Positions 25,585 to 34,178 of a stretch of DNA of 59,632 nt are shown piece after piece. The notes below the pieces were generated by a model. It had not been told where the DNA came from and made no database searches. It saw only the letters and a list, made by a program, of their open reading frames with translations. A program made the position numbers and the translations under genes. Each line of letters starts with the position of its first letter. The first letter of the stretch is position 1. The DNA comes from Bacteroidales bacterium (GTDB lineage: Bacteria; Bacteroidota; Bacteroidia; Bacteroidales; UBA10428), in the NCBI GenBank assembly GCA_016928305.1, contig JAFGKY010000030.1, forward strand, positions 1-59,632. Reading direction: 5' to 3'.

Positions 25585-26720
25585 AAATCAATTTTATCCT
25601 TCTCATCTCCTTAATACTTTCGTCAGGATGTTCGCGTAAAAGTCCTTCATCTCCTGAATATACTGCGGATAAGGAAAGTGGAATAAAATATGCCCGGGGC
25701 TTTGAAATCATGGAGGATAAGGAACTGATAACGCTCAGGGTAAAAAATCCATGGCAACAAGCCGAAAACATAACGTACAATTATTGGCTGGGTAAGGCTG
25801 AAATCCCTTCGGATAAAAGTATACCATCAAACCGGTATTTCAAAGTGCCGGTGCAAAAGGTCGTTTGTTTCTCAACTACTTTCATTGGTTTTATTGATTT
25901 TCTTGATCGGGAGCAATCCATCATTGGCATATCCGGCAAACAATATGTCACTTGTCCCTGCCTTGTGGACAAAATAAAAAGAGGTGAAATATCAGATATA
26001 GGTTATGATGAAAAAATCAATTACGAAAGATTGATAGAACTGCAACCCGATGTTGTTTTTTTATACGGTATTACGGGTGCTGTTTCATCCACAATCGCAA
26101 AACTTGATGAAATAGGAATTAAATCCGTTGTGATAGCCGAATATCTCGAAGAAACACCTCTTGCCAAAATGGAATGGGTAAAATATATTGCGTCTTTTTA
26201 TGACCTGGCTGAAGAAGCATATTCCCGGTTTGATTCGGTCGAAGCCAACTATAACCGGTTTGTTGACCTTGCTTCTTTACAAAAAGATAAACCAAGCATT
26301 CTGCTGGGACTTCCCTGGAGCGGGACATGGTATATTTCCGGAGGGAAAAGCTATACCGCTCGTCTTCTTCATGATGCAGGCGGGAATTATTTATGGAAAG
26401 GATTGCCTTACAGAGACAGTCAGCCGGTCAGCCTTGAAAAAGTGTTCGAGAAAGCCTGCCAGGCAGACTTTTGGCTTAACGCAGGTGAAGCTGAAACAAA
26501 AGCCGATATCCTTAACATTGATGAAAGGTTTAGCCGGGTAAAAGCATTCCGTAACAATGCCATATACAATAATAATAATCAGGTCAATACCTCTGGTGGT
26601 AACGCGTACTTTGAGAAAGGGGTCGTTGAACCGGATATTATTTTAATGGATGTCCTATCGATTTTACATCCGCAATTGTTACCTTCGTATCAAATGAAAT
26701 ATTACAAAAAACTGGAATAA
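25581..26720 (+). CDS. ABC transporter substrate-binding lipoprotein (BtuF/iron-complex type)
   Basis: A 379-residue class III periplasmic binding protein: lipobox S-S-G-C (Cys17), then two alpha/beta lobes joined by a long helix. Landmarks are V-V-C-F-S-T-T-F-I near residue 94, I-G-I-S-G, and Y-E-R-L-I-E-L-Q-P-D-V-V-F in the first lobe. The N-terminal beta segment before the first lobe (about 30-85, W-Q-Q-A-E-N-I-T-Y-N-Y) is common in Bacteroidota members. It delivers a metal chelate to the permease encoded at 27050. Cobalamin is a reasonable guess from the btuB-btuG pair 12 kb upstream, but haem or a siderophore cannot be excluded because no riboswitch precedes this operon. Confidence 0.85.
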   Translation: MKINFILLISLILSSGCSRKSPSSPEYTADKESGIKYARGFEIMEDKELITLRVKNPWQQAENITYNYWLGKAEIPSDKSIPSNRYFKVPVQKVVCFSTTFIGFIDFLDREQSIIGISGKQYVTCPCLVDKIKRGEISDIGYDEKINYERLIELQPDVVFLYGITGAVSSTIAKLDEIGIKSVVIAEYLEETPLAKMEWVKYIASFYDLAEEAYSRFDSVEANYNRFVDLASLQKDKPSILLGLPWSGTWYISGGKSYTARLLHDAGGNYLWKGLPYRDSQPVSLEKVFEKACQADFWLNAGEAETKADILNIDERFSRVKAFRNNAIYNNNNQVNTSGGNAYFEKGVVEPDIILMDVLSILHPQLLPSYQMKYYKKLE

Positions 26721-26730
26721 AAAAAATTCA

Positions 26731-27015
26731 ATGGCCAGTATCAGATACCTGAAAAAACATCTTAAATCCCTTACAGAAGACCTGAAAGATGAATGCCTTG
26801 TTTTCTTGGTTATTCATCCTGAAGCCAAAACAGAAAAAATTGCTCACGTTATTCAGGAAATAAACAGCATTGAAGCTGAATTGTTATTTCGTCTCAATCA
26901 TTACAACTACAAACCTGAAGAGTTATCTGCAAAACAGTTTATCAATGCAAGTATTGCGGATGCTGAAAAAAAACTCGACAAACTACAAAAAGAGTTACAG
27001 GAGAGTATTAAATAA
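26731..27015 (+). CDS. Small helical cytoplasmic protein of unknown function
   Basis: A 94-residue protein with no signal peptide, no membrane span and no cysteine except one in D-E-C-L-V. It is predicted almost wholly helical, with heptad-like L and I spacing and a C-terminal amphipathic helix (D-A-E-K-K-L-D-K-L-Q-K-E-L). It lies 10 bases after the binding-protein gene and 34 bases before the permease gene, so it is almost certainly part of the transporter operon. A role as a small accessory or regulatory subunit is inferred from position only. Confidence 0.7.
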   Translation: MASIRYLKKHLKSLTEDLKDECLVFLVIHPEAKTEKIAHVIQEINSIEAELLFRLNHYNYKPEELSAKQFINASIADAEKKLDKLQKELQESIK

Positions 27016-27049
27016 TGTGGGATAATACCAATACATTCGAGAAATATTT

Positions 27050-28084
27050 ATGGATAAATCCTTAAAAATCATATTGTTACTTGTATTGGTATGTCTTGTT
27101 CTGTTCTTTTTCATTGCAGATATTTTGATCGGACCGGTAAAGGTGCCGTTTAAAGATATTGTGGATGTAATATTTGCAGGTGAATCAGCAAACCCGGCGT
27201 GGAAAACCATCATTATTGACTTCAGGCTTCCGAAAGCATTAACGGCTGTCCTTGCGGGTGCAGCCTTATCGGTAAGCGGATTGCAGATGCAGACCGTGTT
27301 CCGAAATCCCCTGGCAGGTCCTTATGTATTGGGCATCAGTTCAGGCGCCAGCCTGGGTGTTGCTCTTGTCATCATAGGCTTTTCTCCTCTTTTTGAACAG
27401 GCGAACGTCAATCCGCTCAGCACATGGGCCCAGATTATAGCAGCCTGGATAGGAGCAGCCGTTGTTCTTTTGCTCATCATGGCGGTTTCATTGAGGGTGA
27501 GGGATATCATGACCATTTTAATATTGGGTGTCTTATTCGGCAGCGCAACATCAGCCATTGTGAGCATACTGCAATATTTTAGTCATCAGTCCCATTTAAA
27601 GGCTTTCGTAGTATGGTCCATGGGCAATCTTGGCAATGTTACAAACGATCAGCTTACGGTGTTATTGGTTACTGTAATGGCAGGACTGACAATGGCCTTT
27701 CTTTCCGGTAAGATGCTGAATGTTATGCTCCTGGGAGAAGCATATGCACGAAGTATGGGCCTCAATATATTGCTTTCACGAACCATCATTTTTTTATCCA
27801 CAAGTATTCTTGCGGGAAGCGTTACTGCTTTTTGCGGACCGATCGGCTTTATTGGCATTGCAGTTCCACATCTGACACGGATGATTTTTAAGTCAGCTGA
27901 TCATCGGTTACTCATTCCTGCTGTCGTACTAACCGGTGGAGCCGTTATGCTGCTGAGTGATTTTCTGTCACAGCTTCCGGGAAGTGAATATACCTTGCCA
28001 ATTAATTCGGTTACCGCATTGCTTGGCATACCCATTGTAATATGGATCATTTTCAGGAACCAAAAAATATCGGCCATAAATTGA
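27050..28084 (+). CDS. btuC: FecCD/BtuC-family ABC permease
   Basis: A 344-residue inner-membrane permease with about ten spans. Diagnostic segments are D-F-R-L-P-K-A-L-T-A-V-L-A-G-A-A-L, M-Q-T-V-F-R-N-P-L-A-G-P-Y-V-L-G-I-S-S-G-A-S-L-G, and C-G-P-I-G-F-I-G-I-A-V-P-H-L-T-R, the coupling region that touches the ATPase. Length and spans are normal for the family. It works as a dimer with the ATPase encoded next. The gene symbol reflects the family and the B12 genes upstream; substrate is not proven. Confidence 0.9.
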   Translation: MDKSLKIILLLVLVCLVLFFFIADILIGPVKVPFKDIVDVIFAGESANPAWKTIIIDFRLPKALTAVLAGAALSVSGLQMQTVFRNPLAGPYVLGISSGASLGVALVIIGFSPLFEQANVNPLSTWAQIIAAWIGAAVVLLLIMAVSLRVRDIMTILILGVLFGSATSAIVSILQYFSHQSHLKAFVVWSMGNLGNVTNDQLTVLLVTVMAGLTMAFLSGKMLNVMLLGEAYARSMGLNILLSRTIIFLSTSILAGSVTAFCGPIGFIGIAVPHLTRMIFKSADHRLLIPAVVLTGGAVMLLSDFLSQLPGSEYTLPINSVTALLGIPIVIWIIFRNQKISAIN

Positions 28085-28118
28085 TAAGCTTGATATTATA
28101 TGTAAAGAAATCCTTATC

Positions 28119-29159
28119 ATGGATTCGTGGATGAAAGACGAGGAGAATATAATACTTGAATGGGTAGATGTAGCCGTTGGCTATGCGAAAAAAGCCAATA
28201 TGCCAACCATCCTGGCTGATCATTTATCCATGCGCGTGAGATTGGGAGAGATCATTGGCTTAATTGGCCGTAACGGATGCGGAAAGAGTACCCTGTTAAA
28301 AACCCTGATGAAATTGCAGCTTCCGCTGAATGGTAAGATATTGATCCGGGGAAAGGATGTAAAAGCTATTTCGAGATTGGATTATGCAAGATTGGTAGGA
28401 TATGTATCAACAGAAAATATCTCCCTGCAGCACGTTACAGTCTCCGAACTGGTTGCTCTTGGTCGTTTCCCATATACAAACTGGATCGGATCCTTTTCTG
28501 TTCATGATAAGTCAATGGTTAATAATGCCATTGAGATTACCGGGATCAATCATCTCCGAAAAAAATACCTGCATGAACTTAGTGACGGTGAACGTCAGAA
28601 GACAATGATTGCCCGCGTACTGGCTCAGGATACACAAGTTATTGTCCTCGATGAACCTACTGCTTTTCTTGACCTGCCGAACCGTTACGAGTTATTACGG
28701 TTGTTGAATGAACTGGCACATAGCAATGGCAAAACAGTGATTTATTCCACGCATGACCTGAACATTGCCATGCATGAATCGGATAAAATATGGCTCATGG
28801 CATCCGGAAAAATCATTGAGGGAGCTCCCGAAGATTTGATTATTACAAAAGGATTTCATAAATTGTTTGAAAATTCGGATCTTGATTTTGACCTGAAAAC
28901 AGCAGAATTTTGTCTGAGTAGGAAACATACTGGCGGCATCAGGGTCAGTGGTGATTCAACGCTGAACTTTTGGACATCCAGGGCGCTTGATAGAATCGGC
29001 ATAAAATCAGAAACCGACAGCATGGACGAAGGCCATATTGAGACCGGATATAAGAACGGATTACCTGTGTGGTCATTGAATTACCGGGGGAAAACAAATA
29101 ACTTTAACTCTATCTATGACCTGATAGCTTTTATATCAAATGTCAAAAAAATAATCTAA
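28119..29159 (+). CDS. btuD: ABC transporter ATPase of the BtuD/FecE type with C-terminal extension
   Basis: A 346-residue protein. The nucleotide-binding domain (about 10-250) has Walker A G-R-N-G-C-G-K-S-T (50-58), signature L-S-D-G-E (154-158), Walker B V-I-V-L-D-E-P (174-180) and switch His in Y-S-T-H-D. The expected Q-loop Gln is replaced (S-T-E-N). About 95 extra residues (250-346) follow the ATPase core, containing G-G-I-R-V-S-G-D-S and L-P-V-W-S-L-N-Y-R-G; this extra domain is absent from E. coli BtuD and may be regulatory. It drives the permease encoded 35 bases upstream. Confidence 0.9.
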   Translation: MDSWMKDEENIILEWVDVAVGYAKKANMPTILADHLSMRVRLGEIIGLIGRNGCGKSTLLKTLMKLQLPLNGKILIRGKDVKAISRLDYARLVGYVSTENISLQHVTVSELVALGRFPYTNWIGSFSVHDKSMVNNAIEITGINHLRKKYLHELSDGERQKTMIARVLAQDTQVIVLDEPTAFLDLPNRYELLRLLNELAHSNGKTVIYSTHDLNIAMHESDKIWLMASGKIIEGAPEDLIITKGFHKLFENSDLDFDLKTAEFCLSRKHTGGIRVSGDSTLNFWTSRALDRIGIKSETDSMDEGHIETGYKNGLPVWSLNYRGKTNNFNSIYDLIAFISNVKKII

Positions 29160-29169
29160 ATTTATTATT

Positions 29170-29382
29170 ATGAGCCTCGCAAAGAAAATTGTTTCTTATG
29201 TTCTGATCGGACTGGTATTAATATTTACCGTTGTATCCATCCTGGGTATCTGGGACATAATTAAGAACCTGGAAAACGTTGTGCTGAATATCATTTATTC
29301 GCTTATTGTCATTTTTGCAGCAAGCGCTGTAATACTGTTTATATTTACGGTGTTCATGAAAGATACCGATCATAAACCGTAA
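29170..29382 (+). CDS. Small two-span membrane protein
   Basis: The 70-residue protein has two hydrophobic segments (about 8-27 and 42-63) and short charged ends, with a cytoplasmic-looking C-terminus K-D-T-D-H-K-P. It starts 10 bases after the ATPase stop, so it belongs to the transporter operon. No family is recognised. Confidence 0.65.
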   Translation: MSLAKKIVSYVLIGLVLIFTVVSILGIWDIIKNLENVVLNIIYSLIVIFAASAVILFIFTVFMKDTDHKP

Positions 29383-29598
29383 GTTTTTGTTGATTTAATG
29401 ATTTGATGAATGATTGATCTGGCAATTACGCATCAACAATCCTTCATTATTTGTAATGATCATTTTGTTCATGCAGTTTAAAATTGTTAAGTTCATATAA
29501 TTCCCCTCCTTGGAGGGGTTAGGGGTGGGTCAACTCCCCTCCTGAATTCCAGGCATCTTCAGCCAAACCATTATTGCCTTGCCTTATGCTTTATTGTT
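29383..29598. repeat. Intergenic gap with a CCCCTCC/GGAGGGG hairpin
   Basis: CCCCTCC-TT-GGAGGGG at 29503-29518 is followed by TTAGGGGTGGGT and another CCCCTCCT (to about 29543). G-rich pyrimidine/purine blocks of this kind recur between genes in Bacteroidota genomes. It separates the transporter operon from the glycosyltransferase genes. The G-runs could also form other structures. Confidence 0.55.
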
Positions 29599-30537
29599 AT
29601 GCTTTCTATACTAATTCCCGTATATAATTTCAATGTAGTTGAACTTGTAAGGGGAATTCATCGTCAGGCAATGCAAAGCGGTGTGAACTTTGAGATTATT
29701 GTCATGGACGATGGATCGGAAATTCAGTTTAAGGAAAAGAACCGGATTATCAAGGAGTGGCGTAATTTACGTTACGAAGAATTATCTGAAAATATTGGCA
29801 GGGCGAAGATACGGAATAAAATGGCCACAATGGCCGGTTTTCCCTGGCTTCTCTTTCTTGATTGTGATACCCAGGTAGTGCGTTCGGATTATATTGCAAC
29901 ATATCTTGGTCAGTGCCATAATGAAGGTGTTATATGCGGCGGACGAACCTACAGGGATATCATACCTGAAAATCCTGAACAGTATCTTCGATGGAAGTAC
30001 GGCAGGAGCCGGGAGCAGAAATCAGCCGCTTACCGGAACAGGAGACCATGGAATTCGTTTATGACCAATAATTTTGTTATCTCAAGAAGTCTGTTCGATT
30101 TGGTTACTTTTAATGAAAGCATTACACAATATGGCCATGAAGATACTTTCTTTGGCACCGAACTGAGACGCAAAGGTATATCCGTTACACATATTGATAA
30201 TCCACTTGTTCATATTGGTCTTGAAACACATGATGAGTTCCTTGTTAAAACCAATGAAGGTATTGAGAACCTCTTATTGTTGTTGCAAACGAATGAAGAA
30301 TACAGAGATGAATTGATTTCCGGCATTAAGCTGCTGAAGCATTTTTATTGGCTGAAAAAGACACGAACCACGATCTTTTATATACTTTTCTATACACTCT
30401 TTAAAAAACTGCTGTTGTTGAATATAAAGAGTCATCATCCCTGTCTTTTGCTTTTTGATTTATACAAGCTGGGATTTCTCATTGAAAAGGAAAGAACATT
30501 TACTAAAAATAGCGAGAATTCTCAATCTTTGGCTTAA
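29599..30537 (+). CDS. Family 2 glycosyltransferase
   Basis: A 312-residue cytoplasmic GT-A enzyme. The N-terminal domain starts M-L-S-I-L-I-P-V-Y-N, with V-M-D-D-G-S for nucleotide binding, the metal-binding D-C-D at 88-90 (L-F-L-D-C-D-T), and G-H-E-D-T-F-F near 190 as the catalytic-base region. The C-terminal part is hydrophobic and basic and may associate with the membrane. It transfers a sugar to an unknown acceptor, perhaps a surface polysaccharide. The next gene begins 14 bases after its stop. Confidence 0.88.
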   Translation: MLSILIPVYNFNVVELVRGIHRQAMQSGVNFEIIVMDDGSEIQFKEKNRIIKEWRNLRYEELSENIGRAKIRNKMATMAGFPWLLFLDCDTQVVRSDYIATYLGQCHNEGVICGGRTYRDIIPENPEQYLRWKYGRSREQKSAAYRNRRPWNSFMTNNFVISRSLFDLVTFNESITQYGHEDTFFGTELRRKGISVTHIDNPLVHIGLETHDEFLVKTNEGIENLLLLLQTNEEYRDELISGIKLLKHFYWLKKTRTTIFYILFYTLFKKLLLLNIKSHHPCLLLFDLYKLGFLIEKERTFTKNSENSQSLA

Positions 30538-30551
30538 TTTCGGGTGACGAT

Positions 30552-31613
30552 ATGGAAAACAAAAGTTCAGTAAATATGAATAGAATAGCATTGTTTTTTA
30601 TTTCTGTACTTAGCGTCGTTCTGCTAAGCAGTATGGCATGGGTGAGAATTAATTTATTGAAACCTGCTATGTATGTCTATCCCGAATATATTCATAAGGT
30701 AGTGATTATCGACCGTTCTATGCCGGTTGATCCGGCAAAGAACAAGGTGGAGGAAGCCATTACCGGGGAAATTTTTCGGCAGGATGAACAGGCTGTCCGT
30801 AGAGTTAGCGATGGACTGATGGATGCCTGTTCGGCGTTTAATCTTTATCAGTTTGAGAAAGCACCCGACCGTTATCAGGGAGGAGGCAACAAATCGGTTT
30901 TTCCTGCACCGTTTAACTGGGATGAAGTTTCACGGTTATGCCAGAAATTCAATGCAGATGCTATTTTAGCCATTGAAATATTTGATTCGGACTTTCTGGT
31001 AACCAATCCGATGCAGGTTGTCAGGCAGGCTGTTGAAGGCGCAATGACCGGGGCGGGTGGAGTTAATGTAAACGGTATTGCCATCATCAATTTTGGAATC
31101 CGGCTGTATGACCCGGTAAGTAAAAACATAATCGATGAATATCAGGTATCCCACCGGATGAATTTCAATGCCGGTGTATTTACAGTGCAGGATGCTGTAA
31201 ATCATGTACTTAACAAGATTGATGCCGTTAACGAGACCAGCTATTATGCCGGCAGGATATACGGTGAAAGAATAACACCCAGTTATTATTCGGTGGTGCG
31301 AGAATTTTATAGCAAACCAAGAAAAAACAAGGATTTGAGGATGGGAGTGCGGCAATCAGAGGTTGCCGACTGGAAGGGTGCAATCGATTCATGGACGAAA
31401 GTCCTCAACGCCAAAAGAAGAATTGCCGGACGGGCTGCCTTTAATATCGCTGTGGCCTGGGAAGTACTGGGTGATATAGACAAGGCTAAGGAATGGGCAG
31501 CCAAATCCTATACTGAATTTCGGGAAAAGAGGGGGAACGACTATTATAACCAGCTGGTATACAGACAACGGGAGGAGGCAATTATCAGAAGACAACTGCC
31601 ACAGGAAGAGTGA
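30552..31613 (+). CDS. DUF6340-like envelope protein with C-terminal TPR
   Basis: A 353-residue protein with an N-terminal hydrophobic segment (about 10-30), then an alpha/beta domain containing P-E-Y-I-H-K-V-V-I-I-D-R-S and D-A-I-L-A-I-E-I-F-D-S-D, a G-rich patch (M-T-G-A-G-G-V-N-V-N-G), and a short TPR-like C-terminus (A-I-D-S-W-T-K-V-L and A-A-F-N-I-A-V-A-W-E-V-L). The I-D-R-S and 'I-A-I-E' segments resemble the DUF6340 family of Bacteroidota envelope proteins. It lies directly downstream of the glycosyltransferase and may be cotranscribed. Function unknown. Confidence 0.65.
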   Translation: MENKSSVNMNRIALFFISVLSVVLLSSMAWVRINLLKPAMYVYPEYIHKVVIIDRSMPVDPAKNKVEEAITGEIFRQDEQAVRRVSDGLMDACSAFNLYQFEKAPDRYQGGGNKSVFPAPFNWDEVSRLCQKFNADAILAIEIFDSDFLVTNPMQVVRQAVEGAMTGAGGVNVNGIAIINFGIRLYDPVSKNIIDEYQVSHRMNFNAGVFTVQDAVNHVLNKIDAVNETSYYAGRIYGERITPSYYSVVREFYSKPRKNKDLRMGVRQSEVADWKGAIDSWTKVLNAKRRIAGRAAFNIAVAWEVLGDIDKAKEWAAKSYTEFREKRGNDYYNQLVYRQREEAIIRRQLPQEE

Positions 31614-31814
31614 TACGATTGATGGCTTTATATCATGCGGATTTATGTTCACAAGGTCGCTATTTTTATTGGTGATAAGGCTTTGCAAAGAATACTGCCA
31701 ACAAAAGGGAGAAAGCATACAGTAGCTCCTTTTTTCTTAATAATACATTAACATACGATTCGTATTTTTCCAAATACATTCTATCTTTATAGCTTCTTCA
31801 AATTTGTATAAACG

Positions 31815-34082
31815 GTGGATATATACCTCGTTTTTGTACTGATAATAGCGGGACTGGCTGTTTCGGGTCTGATTGTAGGTGTTTCCAATGATGCGGTTAA
31901 TTTTCTGGTTTCTGCGGTTGGTTCCAGGGCTGTTACCCTGAAAGTTGCCCTTGCTGTTGCATCTGTTGGTATCGTGATCGGAACAGCCTTTTCAGGGGGT
32001 ATGATGGAAGTGGCCCGTAAAGGAATCTTTAATCCTTCTCAGTTTGCATTTTATGAGGTCATGATTGTTTTCATGGCCGTGATGATTGCCAATATCCTTT
32101 TGCTGGATTTCTTCAATACCTTTGGCCTTCCAACATCGACAACCGTTTCATTGGTTTTTGCCTTGCTGGGAGCTTCGGTTGGATTGACCATCATTAAAAT
32201 TTCACGATCAGCAGAAACATTGCAGAATGCCGGTAATTATATTAACTCCGGAAGGACACTGTTGATCATTGCAGGGATATTACTATCGGTCATAGTTGCA
32301 TTTACAGCTGCCCTGATAGTTCAGTTCGTTGTAAGACTTGTATTTAGCTTCGATTACAGGAAAACAATCCGGTACTTCGGCTCTGTATTTGGTGGCATGG
32401 CTTTGGCATCAATCGTCTATTTCACATTGATTGAAGGAGCAAAGGGGGTGACTTTTTTTTCTGCTGAAAACATTGCCTGGATACAGAATTATTCCGGAGC
32501 AGTCATATTGATAACATTTTTGGGTGGAAGCACTATCTTACAAATACTTACCTGGTTATTCAATCTTAACGTGTTTAAATTCATCATTCTGATAGGGACA
32601 GGTGCTCTTGCACTTGCTTTTGCCGGTAACGACCTGGTTAATTTTATTGGTGTACCCCTGGCAGGATATGAATCCTATAGACTTTTCAGTGCAGCAGGAG
32701 GATCTGATCCTGCAGGATTCCTTATGTCGGGACTGCAAGGCCAGGTGAGAACACCCACAATTTTTCTGCTTGCTGCCGGTATAATTATGGTTACCACACT
32801 GTATGTTTCAAAGAAAGCAAAAAGCGTCATTAAAACATCGCTGAGCCTGAGTAACCAGGAAGAAACCGTGGAACGGTTTGAATCTTCAGCACTTGCCAGG
32901 TCATTGGTAAGAATTGCCCTGTCCATTGGCAGTTTTTTTGAGAAAATACTTCCCGCTCGCGTTCTGAAATTAATAAATAAGCGACTGGATCCTGCATACT
33001 TTAAGAATACAACAACCGATAAATCGGTATCCTTTGATCTTGTCAGAGCTTCGGTTAACCTTGTGGTTGCAAGTGTTGTAATTACATTCGGCACAAGCCT
33101 GAAATTGCCTTTATCAACAACCTATGTTACCTTTATGGTAGCCATGGGAACATCACTTGTTGATGGCGCCTGGAGCCGTGAAACAGCGGTCTATCGTGTT
33201 AACGGGATGATGACCGTTATCGGTGGCTGGTTCTTCACAGCACTGATTGCTTTTATCTGTGCTTTTATGGTTGCAGCTTTACTTTATTATGGAGGGATCG
33301 TTGCCCTGATCGTAATGATAGCGTTGTCACTTTTCCTGACATATCGTACAAATGCATTACACAACAAAAGAACAGAAGAATTTAAGAAATCAGAAAAGAT
33401 AATATCCGACACCACCCAGATTGATAAATCGGGTATATTGCTCCAATGTAATAATACGGTTATTAACGCTTGCGCTAAAGTAGCCGATATATATGAAAAG
33501 ATTATTGATGGCTGGATTGGAGAAAAACGTAGGAAATTGAAAAAGGCATGCCAGGATTGCAAAGAACTAACGGAAGAAATGCGTGAACTACAGGCCAGTA
33601 CATATTATGTTATTCGAAAACTCCAGGTTGAGGAATCCATTGAAGGAGGTCATCATTATATTCAGGTTGTTGAGCAGCTGAGGGATGTTTCAGAATTCTT
33701 GAATTATATAAGTCAGCCGGTTTTTAAACATGTCGACAACAATCATGCTCCCCTTAAATCACATCAGATCCATGACATCAATGAATTTACCGTGCTTTTC
33801 ATCTCATTTATTAATCATATTATTAAAGCCGTCTCAGGGAAGGAATTTGATAAGGTCAAGATCATGTCTTTGTCTCATCAACTGCTTGATTTGCTGGTTA
33901 AATTAAAGAAGGATCAATTGAAGCTGATTAAATCGGGACAGACGAGCACACGGATAAGCATGTTGTATATGGATGTCCTGGCTGAAAGCCGGAATCTGGT
34001 TTTAGGTTCACGGATTTTGTTTGAAGATGCCCTGGCTTTAGCAGAATACTCTAAGGGAGCAAAAAGCTTGTTAAAAGACTGA
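31815..34082 (+). CDS. Inorganic phosphate transporter (PiT family) with PhoU-like C-terminal domain
   Basis: The 755-residue protein begins at a GTG. The membrane part (about 1-520) has the duplicated PHO4 signatures: G-V-S-N-D-A-V-N-F near residue 22, F-N-T-F-G-L-P-T-S-T-T-V-S, A-G-N-D-L-V-N-F-I-G-V-P and F-G-T-S-L-K-L-P-L-S-T-T-Y-V. The cytoplasmic C-terminal region (about 535-755) is helical and PhoU-like, a fusion seen in other Bacteroidota Pit proteins, and could regulate transport. Phosphate uptake is driven by H+ or Na+. It is flanked by wide intergenic gaps and is probably transcribed alone. Confidence 0.9.
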   Translation: MDIYLVFVLIIAGLAVSGLIVGVSNDAVNFLVSAVGSRAVTLKVALAVASVGIVIGTAFSGGMMEVARKGIFNPSQFAFYEVMIVFMAVMIANILLLDFFNTFGLPTSTTVSLVFALLGASVGLTIIKISRSAETLQNAGNYINSGRTLLIIAGILLSVIVAFTAALIVQFVVRLVFSFDYRKTIRYFGSVFGGMALASIVYFTLIEGAKGVTFFSAENIAWIQNYSGAVILITFLGGSTILQILTWLFNLNVFKFIILIGTGALALAFAGNDLVNFIGVPLAGYESYRLFSAAGGSDPAGFLMSGLQGQVRTPTIFLLAAGIIMVTTLYVSKKAKSVIKTSLSLSNQEETVERFESSALARSLVRIALSIGSFFEKILPARVLKLINKRLDPAYFKNTTTDKSVSFDLVRASVNLVVASVVITFGTSLKLPLSTTYVTFMVAMGTSLVDGAWSRETAVYRVNGMMTVIGGWFFTALIAFICAFMVAALLYYGGIVALIVMIALSLFLTYRTNALHNKRTEEFKKSEKIISDTTQIDKSGILLQCNNTVINACAKVADIYEKIIDGWIGEKRRKLKKACQDCKELTEEMRELQASTYYVIRKLQVEESIEGGHHYIQVVEQLRDVSEFLNYISQPVFKHVDNNHAPLKSHQIHDINEFTVLFISFINHIIKAVSGKEFDKVKIMSLSHQLLDLLVKLKKDQLKLIKSGQTSTRISMLYMDVLAESRNLVLGSRILFEDALALAEYSKGAKSLLKD

Positions 34083-34133
34083 AAATTATACCGTCTTGCT
34101 GTACAACAGTTACGAAGTTTTAAGTGGTTTTAA

Positions 34134-34177
34134 CCTACTAACTACTAGCTACTAACTACTAGCTACTAACTACTAAA
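34134..34177. repeat. 7-bp tandem repeat (TTAGTAG/CTAGTAG) between convergent genes
   Basis: Alternating CTACTAA and CTACTAG heptamers, six in all, run up to the stop codon of the glycosyltransferase gene (34179-34181, leftward). Read in that gene's direction the monomer is TTAGTAG, the same as after the PD40 gene at 19737. The convergent phosphate transporter gene ends at 34082. Confidence 0.8.
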
Positions 34178-34178
34178 T

